Shown: positions 15,001 through 23,067, numbered from the stretch's first letter. The stretch: DNA of 64,000 nt from DMER64 sp964554535 (GCA_964554535.1 CAZKPB010000004.1:1-64000); one strand, 5' to 3'. Translations and numbers: made by a program. Notes: generated from the letters alone by a model not told the origin.

Positions 15001-17196
15001 CCTTATGGCTTGTTCTTTACCGTTGAGGTTCAATGCTTTAATATCCAAAACGGGAAACTGTTCCCTGACCGCCGCGGAGGGTACCGAGGCCTGGTACACT
15101 ATAGGATTATCACCCACAGAGACTCCCAGTTGAGCGGTATGTGTTTCTCCGGAAGGGTCAGACACTTTAACTGTAATACGGAAAACACATAACGCTTTTG
15201 AGTCGGTCACCGGCCGGGGCGTGTCAAATGTGATTTCAAAATCTCCCTGTGCATTGCTCTGCAGCATGCCACGGGCAATTTCCGTTTCTTCATCATAATA
15301 AGGTACGTAACGCCCCAGATAGGGGCGCACCAGAGGGGCGCGAGTCACCGTATATTCAATAACGGCATCGGCCAACGGAAAACCGGCATTGTTTTGGACA
15401 CGACCTTTTTGCGTATAGGCGTCTCCAAAAGCCAATACCGTTTCCGGAGCCGACATTTCCACGGTAAAGGAGGGACGCACATATTGCTCTATGCGCACTC
15501 CCACCGAGGCCTGTGAAGTATAGATCCGGTACATTCCGTTCATCAGGTGCTTTCCCGTGGCAAAAGACCCGCTGAACGAACCGTATTCATTGGTAATACA
15601 ATCCAAGCGCGCGAGGGTATCCTGCCGGGAAGTCTGGCTGCTGAGGAAGACACTCACCTTTTGTCCGGCCACGGTATGTGTTTGTCCCTGAGAATAGGCC
15701 GTCATAATCCCTTTAAAGTAAATGGAGTCTGTGGGTTGGTAAAGTTTGCGGTCAGTAAACAGGCTGACGGCGGTGTGTTCCCGTGCCGGGTCGGACAAGG
15801 ATCCCAGGTCCCAGCGGTTGATGGCCAGGGGGGCACTGAACGAGTCACACGGGCTGCCCTCGGTAGCAGGAAGGACCACCCTCATACGCAGTCCGTTGCG
15901 CTGCAACTTGTCACTATGGGCGCGGGTCCAGGGGATTTGCGTAAATCCGTCCTGGGTGAGGGAAAGGGAAGGTAGCAGGGGCTGATTAGCCGGATTGTCA
16001 TCGGGATTGGGCGGAAAAGTAAGGTCAATCTTGGGGAAAGGCTTGCCCGTATACCCATCTACCGCATACACGTAGCCCCTTTCCCGGTAGCCCCGGAACA
16101 TGGCGGCCACCTTGCCAATGTAGAAATCGGCATACTGCAGGTTTTTCCTGTGCTTCACCTGCACTCGGTAGTGGCCTTCCGCCGGAGTGGGCAAAGTAAA
16201 CGTATCCGTGACGGATACGTAGAGCGGGGCTTCCAGAGGGGCGAATTTTTTTACGGCAATCCGGTGCCCCTTGGGGTCTGTAATCTTGACATTCACCCGG
16301 GCTATGTTGGTATATTCCACCACCACCTCCAGCGGAGCCTGCGGATGAATCTGGCCCTTTATTGTAAAAGAGAACTGCGGGCTTTCCAGGGTTTCTACCA
16401 TATTTTTCAATTGTTTCTTCTGGGGCGATGAGGGGAATGTAGCCAGGGTGCGTTTACACAGCGTGCGCACCTGCTCAAACAGCGTTTCCGCCTTTTGGCG
16501 ATTGACTTCACTACGGCCGTACTCCATCAGAATCTGTGCCTTGTCTATCACCGCCAGCGTCACCGGTTCCCGGTCCGCATAGCGACCTATCAAAGAATCT
16601 ATCTTGCGCAACCGTTGGCTTTGGGTGATGTCTCCATAACGCCACCGATGCAATTGCGTAAAAATCCAGTGGGCCGGAAAGTTTCCCTCGCGGGCTTCAT
16701 ACAGTCTGTCAAAAGCAATGTACAGCGTACTGTCCGGCTGCTGGTCCAGTTGGATGAACAGGGCCGCCTCGTACAGGTTGGCACAGGGATACGGGCTTTG
16801 GTAGCCGGGCCGCAATATGTCTTTATAGGCGTCGCAAGGAAGACGCATCAAAGAATCCTTGTCGGGCTGCAGGGCGACCACCACATCCCGGGCGTAGGCA
16901 CTGCTGCCAATCTGCTGCATATAAAGCCGGTATACCGCTCGGCCTTCCGCCGACTTTTGAAACAGCGGGGCGTAGGTTTCGAATTCTGTACGTACCTTTG
17001 CCGCAGCGCGGTAATCAATGGAGCGCTCCGTCTGAAGAATTTTGTCCATCAGGCCGAGCATCCGGGGATAATCGGAGGTTTGTTGTTCCTGCACAAATTG
17101 GGCACGCAACTGTTCCAACGCTTTTTGAGGATGATCCTGATACTGCGGGAACCCGCTGATAAGACCAATAAAAAAGGAAAATAAGACTGTTCTCAT
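11977..17196 (-). CDS. Alpha-2-macroglobulin family protein, thioester motif not seen
   Basis: 1739 residues with a short N-terminal signal peptide (MRTVLFSFFIGLISG). An MG-type repeat is seen at about 275-385, then MG2-like sequence at about 480-500 (LFTDRKLYQPTDSIYFKG). The A2M region is at about 1033 (TDFAETLAFLPHLQAADSSG), followed by the alpha-helical toroid, including GNGGFAWFPGMG at about 1344. The CxEQ thioester of trapping-type A2M was not found; at the expected place the chain reads TRPEGDNLLSWLAAYFAWA. Bacterial A2Ms are thought to trap proteases in the envelope or to act as scaffolds. No pbpC is adjacent. The only promoter candidates are TAAATTTG 5 bases before the ATG and a TATCTTTTG just upstream. 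Confidence 0.9.
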   Translation of the reverse strand: MRTVLFSFFIGLISGFPQYQDHPQKALEQLRAQFVQEQQTSDYPRMLGLMDKILQTERSIDYRAAAKVRTEFETYAPLFQKSAEGRAVYRLYMQQIGSSAYARDVVVALQPDKDSLMRLPCDAYKDILRPGYQSPYPCANLYEAALFIQLDQQPDSTLYIAFDRLYEAREGNFPAHWIFTQLHRWRYGDITQSQRLRKIDSLIGRYADREPVTLAVIDKAQILMEYGRSEVNRQKAETLFEQVRTLCKRTLATFPSSPQKKQLKNMVETLESPQFSFTIKGQIHPQAPLEVVVEYTNIARVNVKITDPKGHRIAVKKFAPLEAPLYVSVTDTFTLPTPAEGHYRVQVKHRKNLQYADFYIGKVAAMFRGYRERGYVYAVDGYTGKPFPKIDLTFPPNPDDNPANQPLLPSLSLTQDGFTQIPWTRAHSDKLQRNGLRMRVVLPATEGSPCDSFSAPLAINRWDLGSLSDPAREHTAVSLFTDRKLYQPTDSIYFKGIMTAYSQGQTHTVAGQKVSVFLSSQTSRQDTLARLDCITNEYGSFSGSFATGKHLMNGMYRIYTSQASVGVRIEQYVRPSFTVEMSAPETVLAFGDAYTQKGRVQNNAGFPLADAVIEYTVTRAPLVRPYLGRYVPYYDEETEIARGMLQSNAQGDFEITFDTPRPVTDSKALCVFRITVKVSDPSGETHTAQLGVSVGDNPIVYQASVPSAAVREQFPVLDIKALNLNGKEQAIRVPFSLHLQGRKVFEGVTENGITPQPQWDSLPSGAYTLRYGTQDSLQFTLFGLQDTESPVPDPVFFYPVEGATPSFMLGTREPRIYLLASFYDGDSLCLQQVIEHSRGLHRYSFPAMANYPEPLLLQTVTVWHGDCLTHSHTFTPPLQPPLDLTLASFRNTALPDSETSFALQLKPRIPAELLLSVYNASTDRLGTNNFSWYPARGYKPSPRPLRKQFDESLSGRSVAERYYVYAQDEETMMMVDGRVKNRTYATAGPMVSAKAAAEGEAVTEGQPDVTESPAAAPGASDGAGEFSEPVVRTDFAETLAFLPHLQAADSSGLFPVRFRTNGLLSTFRVLAMAHTRDGRNVQLRESLTVRKEVMVMPSFPAFLREGDSIDFGAKAVNLTSGDLKASAYVSVNGEPLDTLTLQLPAAGQQQLYWPYGTKKAADPAQPCHLVLLAQLQSPLHSDAQQNEIPVLSRRQQVVRAQTLLLKAGGMKTLHPLSDRSTLQCEATTPIVAALSALPALTRPEGDNLLSWLAAYFAWATGERLLRENPQLVQWIESLPQGQASALQHKEDITEIYLEETPWLAYRQTESNRMRSLLALTDTVAVQQMLAQAWNKFAALQQGNGGFAWFPGMGASYSLTLCFLEQMGDLAGYPVAAKSRQIMEKAVHYADLQFAARYPLEVRKKLKKGEIPYEAALFLYVRSAFADLPYATQARELVDFFAPYVDRAWEGKSVMDKAYWAMTYRRLGHTAALDAVKSSLREYAVESETMGCFFPNAVGRTGLMSSQMRAHALLLQLFADRASLRTGLQQWILLQKKNHIWDNGPSTARVITALIETGALQVPHYELIPSGRSFIVKNRSNTPLFASLYEQTLQDVDTVEAFSNELGVTRSFYRNGQLLQRGDVLRPGERLTVRYVIDNTQDRSFVHLQALRAACLVPVNETSSYAWGGTCGYYREIKASATNFFFQELTSGVHTLEEDFYVTQSGVFSDGWAKVQCLYAPEYRGHSTGGTLHSRKGVSR

Positions 17197-17236
17197 AATA
17201 ACAAATTTACAAAAGATACGCCAAACAAAGGTTATC

Positions 17237-17266
17237 TTGCTATTTCCAAAATTAAGTGTATCTTTG
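17237..17266 (+). promoter_or_regulatory. Promoter of rpsO-pnp (-33 TTG, -7 TATCTTTG)
   Basis: TTG at 17237-17239, 19 bases, then TATCTTTG (17259-17266), the consensus Bacteroidetes spacing. The RNA would begin in CAGCCC, followed at 17271-17284 by the perfect hairpin CCCTAA-AG-TTAGGG. Confidence 0.75.
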
Positions 17267-17325
17267 CAGCCCCTAAAGTTAGGGAAAACACTTATTTATT
17301 AACCCAAAAAATCAATTGCTGCATT

Positions 17326-17601
17326 ATGGCTGAATATTTAGACGCCCAGAAAAAGCAAGAGATTTTCGGACAGTACGGAAAGTCTAATACGGACACCGGT
17401 TCTGCTGAGAGCCAAGTTGCTTTATTTTCCTACCGTATCGCCCATCTTACCGAACATATGAAGTCCAACAGAAAGGACTATGGCACACAGCGTGCACTGT
17501 TGCGTATGGTAGGTAAGCGTCGTCGCCTGCTTGACTATTTGAAGGCTAACGACATTGAGCGGTATCGTAATATTGTAAAGGCGCTCAATCTCCGAAAATA
17601 A
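17326..17601 (+). CDS. rpsO: 30S ribosomal protein S15
   Basis: 91 residues, usual length. FGQYGKSNTDTGSAESQVAL and HMKSNRKDYGTQRALLRMVGKRRRLLDYL are the S15 signatures for binding the 16S central domain three-way junction. The 5' leader carries a CCCTAA/TTAGGG hairpin right after the predicted start site. rpsO is followed by a strong terminator and then pnp, the same neighbour order as in E. coli. Confidence 0.98.
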   Translation: MAEYLDAQKKQEIFGQYGKSNTDTGSAESQVALFSYRIAHLTEHMKSNRKDYGTQRALLRMVGKRRRLLDYLKANDIERYRNIVKALNLRK

Positions 17602-17643
17602 GCTTAGCGACGGGAGCTCTGTCTCCCTCGCAAACCAAACAAC

Positions 17644-17682
17644 AAGAGGCTGTGTTCTCCGTAAGAGATCAGCCTCTTTTTT
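17644..17682 (+). terminator. Intrinsic terminator after rpsO
   Basis: AAGAGGCTG (17644-17652) pairs with CAGCCTCTT (17670-17678), followed by a T run. Confidence 0.85.
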
Positions 17683-17716
17683 CTAAAATTTCATTTATCC
17701 CAAAGTCCAAATTAAC

Positions 17717-17786
17717 GCAATCCGGGGACCTAGGGATGCGGAATATAAAACTAATTATTTACCCCTTGTCGGAAGGGGCGGATTGC
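17717..17786 (+). promoter_or_regulatory. Structured leader of pnp
   Basis: GCAATCCG (17717-17724) pairs perfectly over a distance with CGGATTGC (17779-17786). The 3' arm abuts the inner hairpin CCCCTT-GTCGG-AAGGGG (17762-17778), so the helices could stack. It ends 13 bases before the pnp ATG. No TAnnTTTG box was found between the rpsO terminator and pnp. A leader stem is the site of PNPase self-control in E. coli; the same role here is inference. Confidence 0.5.
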
Positions 17787-17799
17787 AGAAAAAAACACA

Positions 17800-20049
17800 A
17801 TGAACATCGTAAAAAAGGTCATCACTTTGGAAGATGGCCGCACCATTGAGATTGAAACCGGGAAACTGGCCAAACAGGCCGATGGTTCCGTGGTGGTTAA
17901 AATGGGTAACACTATGCTGCTGGCAGCCGTTACTTGCGCTAAAGAAGCCAATCCGGATACGGATTTTATGCCTCTCTCTGTAGATTACAAAGAAAAATAC
18001 GCGTCTGCCGGAAGGTTCCCCGGCGGCTTTCTGAAAAGAGAAGGCCGCAGCGACGACTACGAAATTCTGATTTCCCGCCTCATTGACCGCGCCCTCCGTC
18101 CTTTGTTCCCGGATGATTTTCACGCAGAAGTATTTGTAAACGTATTTCTTATCTCGGCAGAAAAAGATATTATGCCGGATGCGCTGGCCGGTCTGGCCGC
18201 CAGTGCCGCACTGGCCGTAAGCGACATTCCCTTTAACGGGCCCATCTCTGAAGTACGCGTGGCCCGTATCAACGGACAGTTTGTAATCAACCCCAACTTT
18301 GGCGAGATGCCTAATGCCGACCTGGATTTGATGGTAGCCGCCACTTATGACAACATTATGATGGTAGAGGGTGAAATGAAAGAAGTCCCCGAATCCGTCA
18401 TGCTGGAAGCCATCAAGTTTGCCCACACAGAAATCAAGAAACATTGCCAAGTGCAAATGGAACTTATGGCCGAGGTAGGCAAGACGGTAAAACGCACCTA
18501 CTGCCATGAAGACAATGATGAGGACCTGCGCAAAGCCGTGGAAGCTTTCTGCTACGACCGCTGCTATGCCATTGCCAAATCCGGCCTTGAAAAACACGCG
18601 CGCGAAGACGCTTTTGAAGCTCTTGTGAACGAGTTTACCGAAACCATTCCGGAAGAGGAACGCGAAGCCAAGGCCTTGATGGTGGCTCGTTATTATCACG
18701 CCGTGGAAAAGAAGGCCATGCGCCGTATGATTCTGGACGAAGGCCTCCGTCTGGACGGCCGCAAGACCACCGAAATCCGCCCTATCTGGTGCGAAGTGGG
18801 TTACCTGCCCATGGCACACGGCTCGGCCATTTTCACGCGCGGAGAAACTCAGTCACTCTCTACCGTAACGCTGGGTACCAAACTGGATATGAAAGAACTG
18901 GACGAGGTGCTCATTCAAGGTACGGAACAATTTGTACTTCACTATAACTTTCCCCCCTTCTCTACCGGAGAAGCCAAACCCAGCCGCGGCGTGGGACGTC
19001 GTGAAATAGGCCACGGCAATCTGGCCTGCCGCGCCCTCAAACCCATGGTCCCCGTAGGGGAAGAAAATCCCTACGCGGTACGCGTGGTATCCGATATTCT
19101 GGAATCCAACGGTTCTTCTTCCATGGCTACCGTCTGCGCCGGCACGCTGGCTCTGATGGACGCCGGGGTCAAGATGAAAAAGCCCGTTTCCGGTATTGCC
19201 ATGGGCCTCATCACCGATGACGGCAACAAGAAATTTGCCATCCTTTCCGATATTCTGGGTGATGAAGACCACCTGGGCGATATGGACTTCAAGGTGACCG
19301 GCACCCGCGACGGTATTACCGCCACACAAATGGACATCAAGGTGGACGGCCTTCCGTATGAGGTGCTGGAACAGGCTTTGGAACAAGCGCGTCAGGGACG
19401 GATGCATATTTTGGGCGAGATGCTCAAGGTGCTCCCCGAACCGCGTGCCGACTACAAGCCCCACGTACCCCGCATTGTTCAGATCATCATCCCCAACAGT
19501 TTTATTGGTGCCGTAATTGGCAAGGGCGGAGAAGTGATTCAGGATATCCAGAAGACTACCGGAACCACCATTACCATTACCGAGGTCAACGAGACGGGTG
19601 TAATTGACATCTTTGGGGAAAACAAGGATGGTATGGATGCCGCTTTGGCCCGCATCAAGATGATTACCACCGTTCCGGAAGTAGGTGAGATTTATAAAGG
19701 CAAAGTGGTTTCCATTCTGGAATTCGGTGCTTTTGTAGAAATTCTGCCCGGCAAGGAAGGGTTGCTTCATATTTCCGAACTGGACTGGCGCAAGGTGGAT
19801 AAGGTGGAAGACGTCGTAAATGTTGGCGAAGAAGTGGAAGTCAAGTTGCTTGAAATTGACGCCAAGAGCGGCAAGATGCGTTTATCACGCAAAGCGCTCC
19901 TCCCCAAACCGGAAGGTTATGTGGAACCCGAACGTCGTCCCCGCCCCGCCACAGGGGATCGCGACCGCAGAGACGGTGACCGTCGTGGAGGCGACCGCCG
20001 CGGAGGTGACCGCAGAGACGGTGACCGCAGACCGCCTAGAAGGGACTAA
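17800..20049 (+). CDS. pnp: Polyribonucleotide nucleotidyltransferase (PNPase)
   Basis: 749 residues: two RNase PH-like domains, KH, S1 and a basic tail. YASAGRFPGGFLKREGR is in the first PH domain; GRREIGHGNLACRAL and GDEDHLGDMDFKVTGT hold the second-domain catalytic and phosphate-binding residues. The KH domain starts at about 560 (IPNSFIGAVIGKGGEVIQD), and S1 at about 630 (YKGKVVSILEFGAFVEILPG). PNPase degrades RNA 3'-to-5' using phosphate. The last 30 or so residues are repeats of the type RRGGDRRDGD, resembling the S3 tail in this same window. The gene follows rpsO and a structured leader, and is closed by a strong terminator. Confidence 0.98.
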   Translation: MNIVKKVITLEDGRTIEIETGKLAKQADGSVVVKMGNTMLLAAVTCAKEANPDTDFMPLSVDYKEKYASAGRFPGGFLKREGRSDDYEILISRLIDRALRPLFPDDFHAEVFVNVFLISAEKDIMPDALAGLAASAALAVSDIPFNGPISEVRVARINGQFVINPNFGEMPNADLDLMVAATYDNIMMVEGEMKEVPESVMLEAIKFAHTEIKKHCQVQMELMAEVGKTVKRTYCHEDNDEDLRKAVEAFCYDRCYAIAKSGLEKHAREDAFEALVNEFTETIPEEEREAKALMVARYYHAVEKKAMRRMILDEGLRLDGRKTTEIRPIWCEVGYLPMAHGSAIFTRGETQSLSTVTLGTKLDMKELDEVLIQGTEQFVLHYNFPPFSTGEAKPSRGVGRREIGHGNLACRALKPMVPVGEENPYAVRVVSDILESNGSSSMATVCAGTLALMDAGVKMKKPVSGIAMGLITDDGNKKFAILSDILGDEDHLGDMDFKVTGTRDGITATQMDIKVDGLPYEVLEQALEQARQGRMHILGEMLKVLPEPRADYKPHVPRIVQIIIPNSFIGAVIGKGGEVIQDIQKTTGTTITITEVNETGVIDIFGENKDGMDAALARIKMITTVPEVGEIYKGKVVSILEFGAFVEILPGKEGLLHISELDWRKVDKVEDVVNVGEEVEVKLLEIDAKSGKMRLSRKALLPKPEGYVEPERRPRPATGDRDRRDGDRRGGDRRGGDRRDGDRRPPRRD

Positions 20050-20070
20050 GGCTGCTGATTGCCATTAATA

Positions 20071-20105
20071 AAGCCGCTGAATTGATTTTCAGCGGCTTTT
20101 TTGTT
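20071..20105 (+). terminator. Intrinsic terminator after pnp
   Basis: AAGCCGCTGAA pairs with TTCAGCGGCTT around a short loop, followed by a T run. Confidence 0.9.
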
Positions 20106-20122
20106 GTCTGTATAGGAAAATA

Positions 20123-21034
20123 TCACTTCACCTCCACAAACACCCTGACCGCAAAGGCCGGGAGAAAGCGCAACCGGACGTCGTCTTTCTGGGTGGTCAC
20201 CAGAAACCAGCCGGGATGGGCGGCCAGGAGGGCCGCAATGCGGGCAATGTCTTTGTCCGAGAAAAAATGATGATCGGCAAAGACTAGGTGCTTCTCAATC
20301 TTGTAGAGTGTCTGCAGATGTTCCACCAGCGGGCGTGGATTGGCAATGCCGGTTACCAGCAACACGGAGGCACCTTCCTGCAGGGGCAGGTCTTCATAGT
20401 GCAGCGTGGCGTAGTGCCGTTCCATTCCGGTAGAAGTGACAGACGGGGCCGCCTCAGCAAAAAAAGAAGCGGGGCATTTGGTGATTACCCGGTAGTGGGC
20501 CCGGGCGGCGGCACTGCGCAGGTCGCGCAAACGGCCCCAGGGCAACAGGCAGTCATTGTCTATGGGACGGGCGTAATCTTCCAGCAGGATGTTGCAACTG
20601 GCGCGCAAGCCCAGATACTGCAAAGCGTCGTCCAGCACCACGGTGAGCGAGGGTCCGTAGTCTTTGTGCAGACGGTCAATGCCTGCTATGCGGTTCACGC
20701 AGGTGGCCACGGGAATATCCGGGAAGCGGCGTTTCATCTGTAAGGGTTCATCCCCGCACAAGCTTACGGGATCCCCTATTTCCACATAACGGAAGCTCTT
20801 CCCCTTGCGTCCGTAACCACGTGAAAGCACGGCCACAGGACGCTCCTGAGAGAGCAACCGCGCCACAATGTATTCCACCATAGGGGTTTTTCCGGTGCCT
20901 CCCACCGTCAGATTGCCCACACAGATAACCTGCCGCTCGGCAGAAGGCAACACTCCGGTACGGTACAGGACGTGCCGCAGTTGCAACACCCAGCCGTAGG
21001 GATTCAGCGCATCAAGAATTCTATTCCACCTCAT
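20123..21034 (-). CDS. lpxK: Tetraacyldisaccharide 4'-kinase (lipid A synthesis)
   Basis: 303 residues. GNLTVGGTGKTPMVEYIVAR (about 42-61) is the LpxK P-loop, and SRGYGRKGKSFRYV follows. LQYLGLRASCNILLEDYARP, with a preceding Asp-Asp, matches the catalytic region. LpxK phosphorylates lipid A disaccharide at the inner membrane. The protein is shorter than the roughly 330-360 residues usual for the family; the shortfall seems to be at the C-terminus. It overlaps dusB by 14 bases and is probably co-transcribed with it. Confidence 0.93.
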   Translation of the reverse strand: MRWNRILDALNPYGWVLQLRHVLYRTGVLPSAERQVICVGNLTVGGTGKTPMVEYIVARLLSQERPVAVLSRGYGRKGKSFRYVEIGDPVSLCGDEPLQMKRRFPDIPVATCVNRIAGIDRLHKDYGPSLTVVLDDALQYLGLRASCNILLEDYARPIDNDCLLPWGRLRDLRSAAARAHYRVITKCPASFFAEAAPSVTSTGMERHYATLHYEDLPLQEGASVLLVTGIANPRPLVEHLQTLYKIEKHLVFADHHFFSDKDIARIAALLAAHPGWFLVTTQKDDVRLRFLPAFAVRVFVEVK

Positions 21035-22007
21035 TACCCCAGCGTTCTTTTATATATTCCAGCAACTCAAACAAGACTTGCGGATTGTCTTCGGTTACCA
21101 ATTTGAGGCGAGTGGGTTTGAAGTCGGCCAAGCCTTTGAAATAGCAACTCAAGTGACGGCGCATTTCCAGCACGCCCACTCTCTCTCCTTTGATTTCCAG
21201 TGATTTTGTCAGATGTTTCCGGGCCAGCTCCACCCTTTCGCTCACACTCATGGGGGCCGGTTCAATGCCAGTGCGCATATACTGTTTAATATCCCGGAAA
21301 ATCCAGGGATAGCCAAAAGTGGCGCGACCAATCATCACCCCGTCCACCCCGTAGCGTTCAAAGGCGGCCACGGCCTGTTGCGGGGTCCGAATGTCACCGT
21401 TACCTATGACGGGGATGTGTATGCGCGGGTTGCGTTTGACAGCCGCAATGGGTTCCCAGTCGGCATCGCCCTTGTACATCTGCATCTTGGTGCGCCCGTG
21501 GATGCTCAGGGCCGCTATGCCCACGTCCTGAAGAGCCTCGGCAAGGTCCTCAATGACTATGTGGTCGCTGTCCCATCCCAGGCGGGTCTTTACGGTTACC
21601 GGCAACCGCACGGCCTGTACCAGTCGCCGCGTCATTTCCACCAGGGCGTCCGGGTCACGCAACCAGCCGCTGCCGGCACCGCGTTGGGCAATCTTGCTCT
21701 TGGGACAGCCAAAATTGATGTCTATCACGTCGGGATTGGCCTCCTGGGCCATCACGGCCGCTTCCAGCAAGGCATCGGGAATATGTCCGTATATCTGAAT
21801 GCCTATGGGGCGTTCTGACGGGTCAAACTTCAGTTTGTCAAGACTTTTCCAGGCATCGCGGATAAGGCCGTCGGCCGAGATGAATTCGGTATACATCATA
21901 TCCGCCCCGTATTCCTTGCAGATATAGCGAAACGACGCGTCGGTGACGTCTTCCATGGGAGCCAGAAAAAGCGGCCTCTCTCCTAAGTCTATATGTGCAA
22001 TCTTCAC
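21021..22007 (-). CDS. dusB: tRNA-dihydrouridine synthase B
   Basis: 328 residues starting at a GTG. The N-terminal FLAPMEDVTDASFR, the DINFGCPKSKI loop with the catalytic Cys, and VIGNGDIRTPQQA with GVMIGRATFGYPW (FMN phosphate site) identify a Dus flavoenzyme, closest in pattern to DusB. It reduces uridines in the tRNA D-loop. No ATG is available upstream of the conserved APM motif. The GTG lies 4 bases after a perfect TATCTTTG box, so the mRNA is probably leaderless. lpxK follows with a 14-base overlap. Confidence 0.95.
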   Translation of the reverse strand: MKIAHIDLGERPLFLAPMEDVTDASFRYICKEYGADMMYTEFISADGLIRDAWKSLDKLKFDPSERPIGIQIYGHIPDALLEAAVMAQEANPDVIDINFGCPKSKIAQRGAGSGWLRDPDALVEMTRRLVQAVRLPVTVKTRLGWDSDHIVIEDLAEALQDVGIAALSIHGRTKMQMYKGDADWEPIAAVKRNPRIHIPVIGNGDIRTPQQAVAAFERYGVDGVMIGRATFGYPWIFRDIKQYMRTGIEPAPMSVSERVELARKHLTKSLEIKGERVGVLEMRRHLSCYFKGLADFKPTRLKLVTEDNPQVLFELLEYIKERWGNEVE

Positions 22008-22011
22008 GCGG

Positions 22012-22037
22012 CAAAGATAGTTTTTTATTTATCTTTG
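22012..22037. promoter_or_regulatory. Back-to-back divergent promoters of dusB and pfkA
   Basis: CAAAGATA (22012-22019, the dusB -7 box on the minus strand) and TATCTTTG (22030-22037, the pfkA -7 box on the plus strand) form an inverted repeat only 10 bases apart. The expected -33 region of each promoter falls on the other -7 box, so the two should compete for RNA polymerase. Confidence 0.65.
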
Positions 22038-22058
22038 CGTCTTAAGGAAAATCATTTT

Positions 22059-23045
22059 ATGAAGAATACATCTATCAAACAAATAGGCGTGCTGACTTCC
22101 GGAGGGGATGCTCCGGGTATGAACGCCGCCATACGCGCCGTAGTACGTACCGGCATTTATTTTGGCTGCAAAGTGACGGGGATTCGCCGAGGCTACGCCG
22201 GGTTGATGGAAAGGGAATTTCTGCCGCTGGAAAGTCATTCGGTATCTCAGAAAATCTCAGTGGGCGGGACGTTTCTCAAATCATCGCGCTGTCCCGAATT
22301 CAAGGCAAGAGAAGGACGCGAGAAGGCCATTAAGATTCTTAGGGAAGAAGGCATTGACGCCCTGGTGGTCATTGGCGGGGACGGTTCTTTCCGCGGCGCG
22401 GGCCTGCTGGTGGAAGAATTCGGATATCCCGTGGTAGGGGTTCCCGGCACCATAGACAACGACATCTACGGCACCGACTTCACCATTGGGTACGACACCG
22501 CGGTAAACACCGCGGTACAGGCAGTGGACAAATTGCGTGACACAGCCGACTCGCACAACCTGGTCTTCTTTGTGGAAGTGATGGGCCGAGACGCCGGGTT
22601 CATTGCCCTCAACACGGCCATATCGACCGGGGCGGAAGCCACGCTGGTGCCCGAGGTGCACCTGTCCATTGAAAAACTTTGCGCCTATCTGGACGAGGAA
22701 CGCCGCAAAAACAAGACCTCGGGGATAGTCATAGTGGCCGAGGGAGAAGAACAGGGCGGAGCGGCCGCAGTGGCCGCCAAGGTCAAGGAACGCCTGCCGT
22801 TCTATGAAACGCGCGTCACCACGCTGGGACATATTCAACGGGGCGGCTCCCCCACCGCCAACGACCGAGTGCTGGCCAGCGTGCTGGGACACGATGCCGT
22901 GGTGGCCCTTCTGGAAGGCAAATCGGGCGTTATGGTGGGTCAGGTTAACGGACATACGGCCTACACCCCTTTTGATGAAGCGTGCAGCCGCCACAGCCAA
23001 TTGAACAAAGATTGGATTGAAATAGCTCATATCCTGTCACTTTGA
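22059..23045 (+). CDS. pfkA: ATP-dependent 6-phosphofructokinase
   Basis: 328 residues from ATG 22059; the longer frame would start upstream of the promoter. GVLTSGGDAPGMNAAIRAVV binds ATP, and GGDGSFRGA has the Gly typical of ATP- rather than pyrophosphate-dependent enzymes. PGTIDNDIYGTDFTIG holds the catalytic Asp, and EVMGRDAGFIAL binds fructose 6-phosphate. This is the committed step of glycolysis. The gene is monocistronic, ending 112 bases before the rplM operon, and its promoter is head-to-head with that of dusB. Confidence 0.97.
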   Translation: MKNTSIKQIGVLTSGGDAPGMNAAIRAVVRTGIYFGCKVTGIRRGYAGLMEREFLPLESHSVSQKISVGGTFLKSSRCPEFKAREGREKAIKILREEGIDALVVIGGDGSFRGAGLLVEEFGYPVVGVPGTIDNDIYGTDFTIGYDTAVNTAVQAVDKLRDTADSHNLVFFVEVMGRDAGFIALNTAISTGAEATLVPEVHLSIEKLCAYLDEERRKNKTSGIVIVAEGEEQGGAAAVAAKVKERLPFYETRVTTLGHIQRGGSPTANDRVLASVLGHDAVVALLEGKSGVMVGQVNGHTAYTPFDEACSRHSQLNKDWIEIAHILSL

Positions 23046-23067
23046 TACGCTACAATTCGCATTCGGC

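Noticed and set aside
19940..20040. Short direct DNA repeats at the end of pnp, CRISPR-like at first sight
   Set aside because: They are in-frame codons of the Arg/Gly/Asp-rich tail with period set by the peptide repeat, with no spacers.
22059..23045. Pyrophosphate-dependent phosphofructokinase
   Set aside because: The GGDGS motif with Gly at the selective position is typical of ATP-dependent enzymes.
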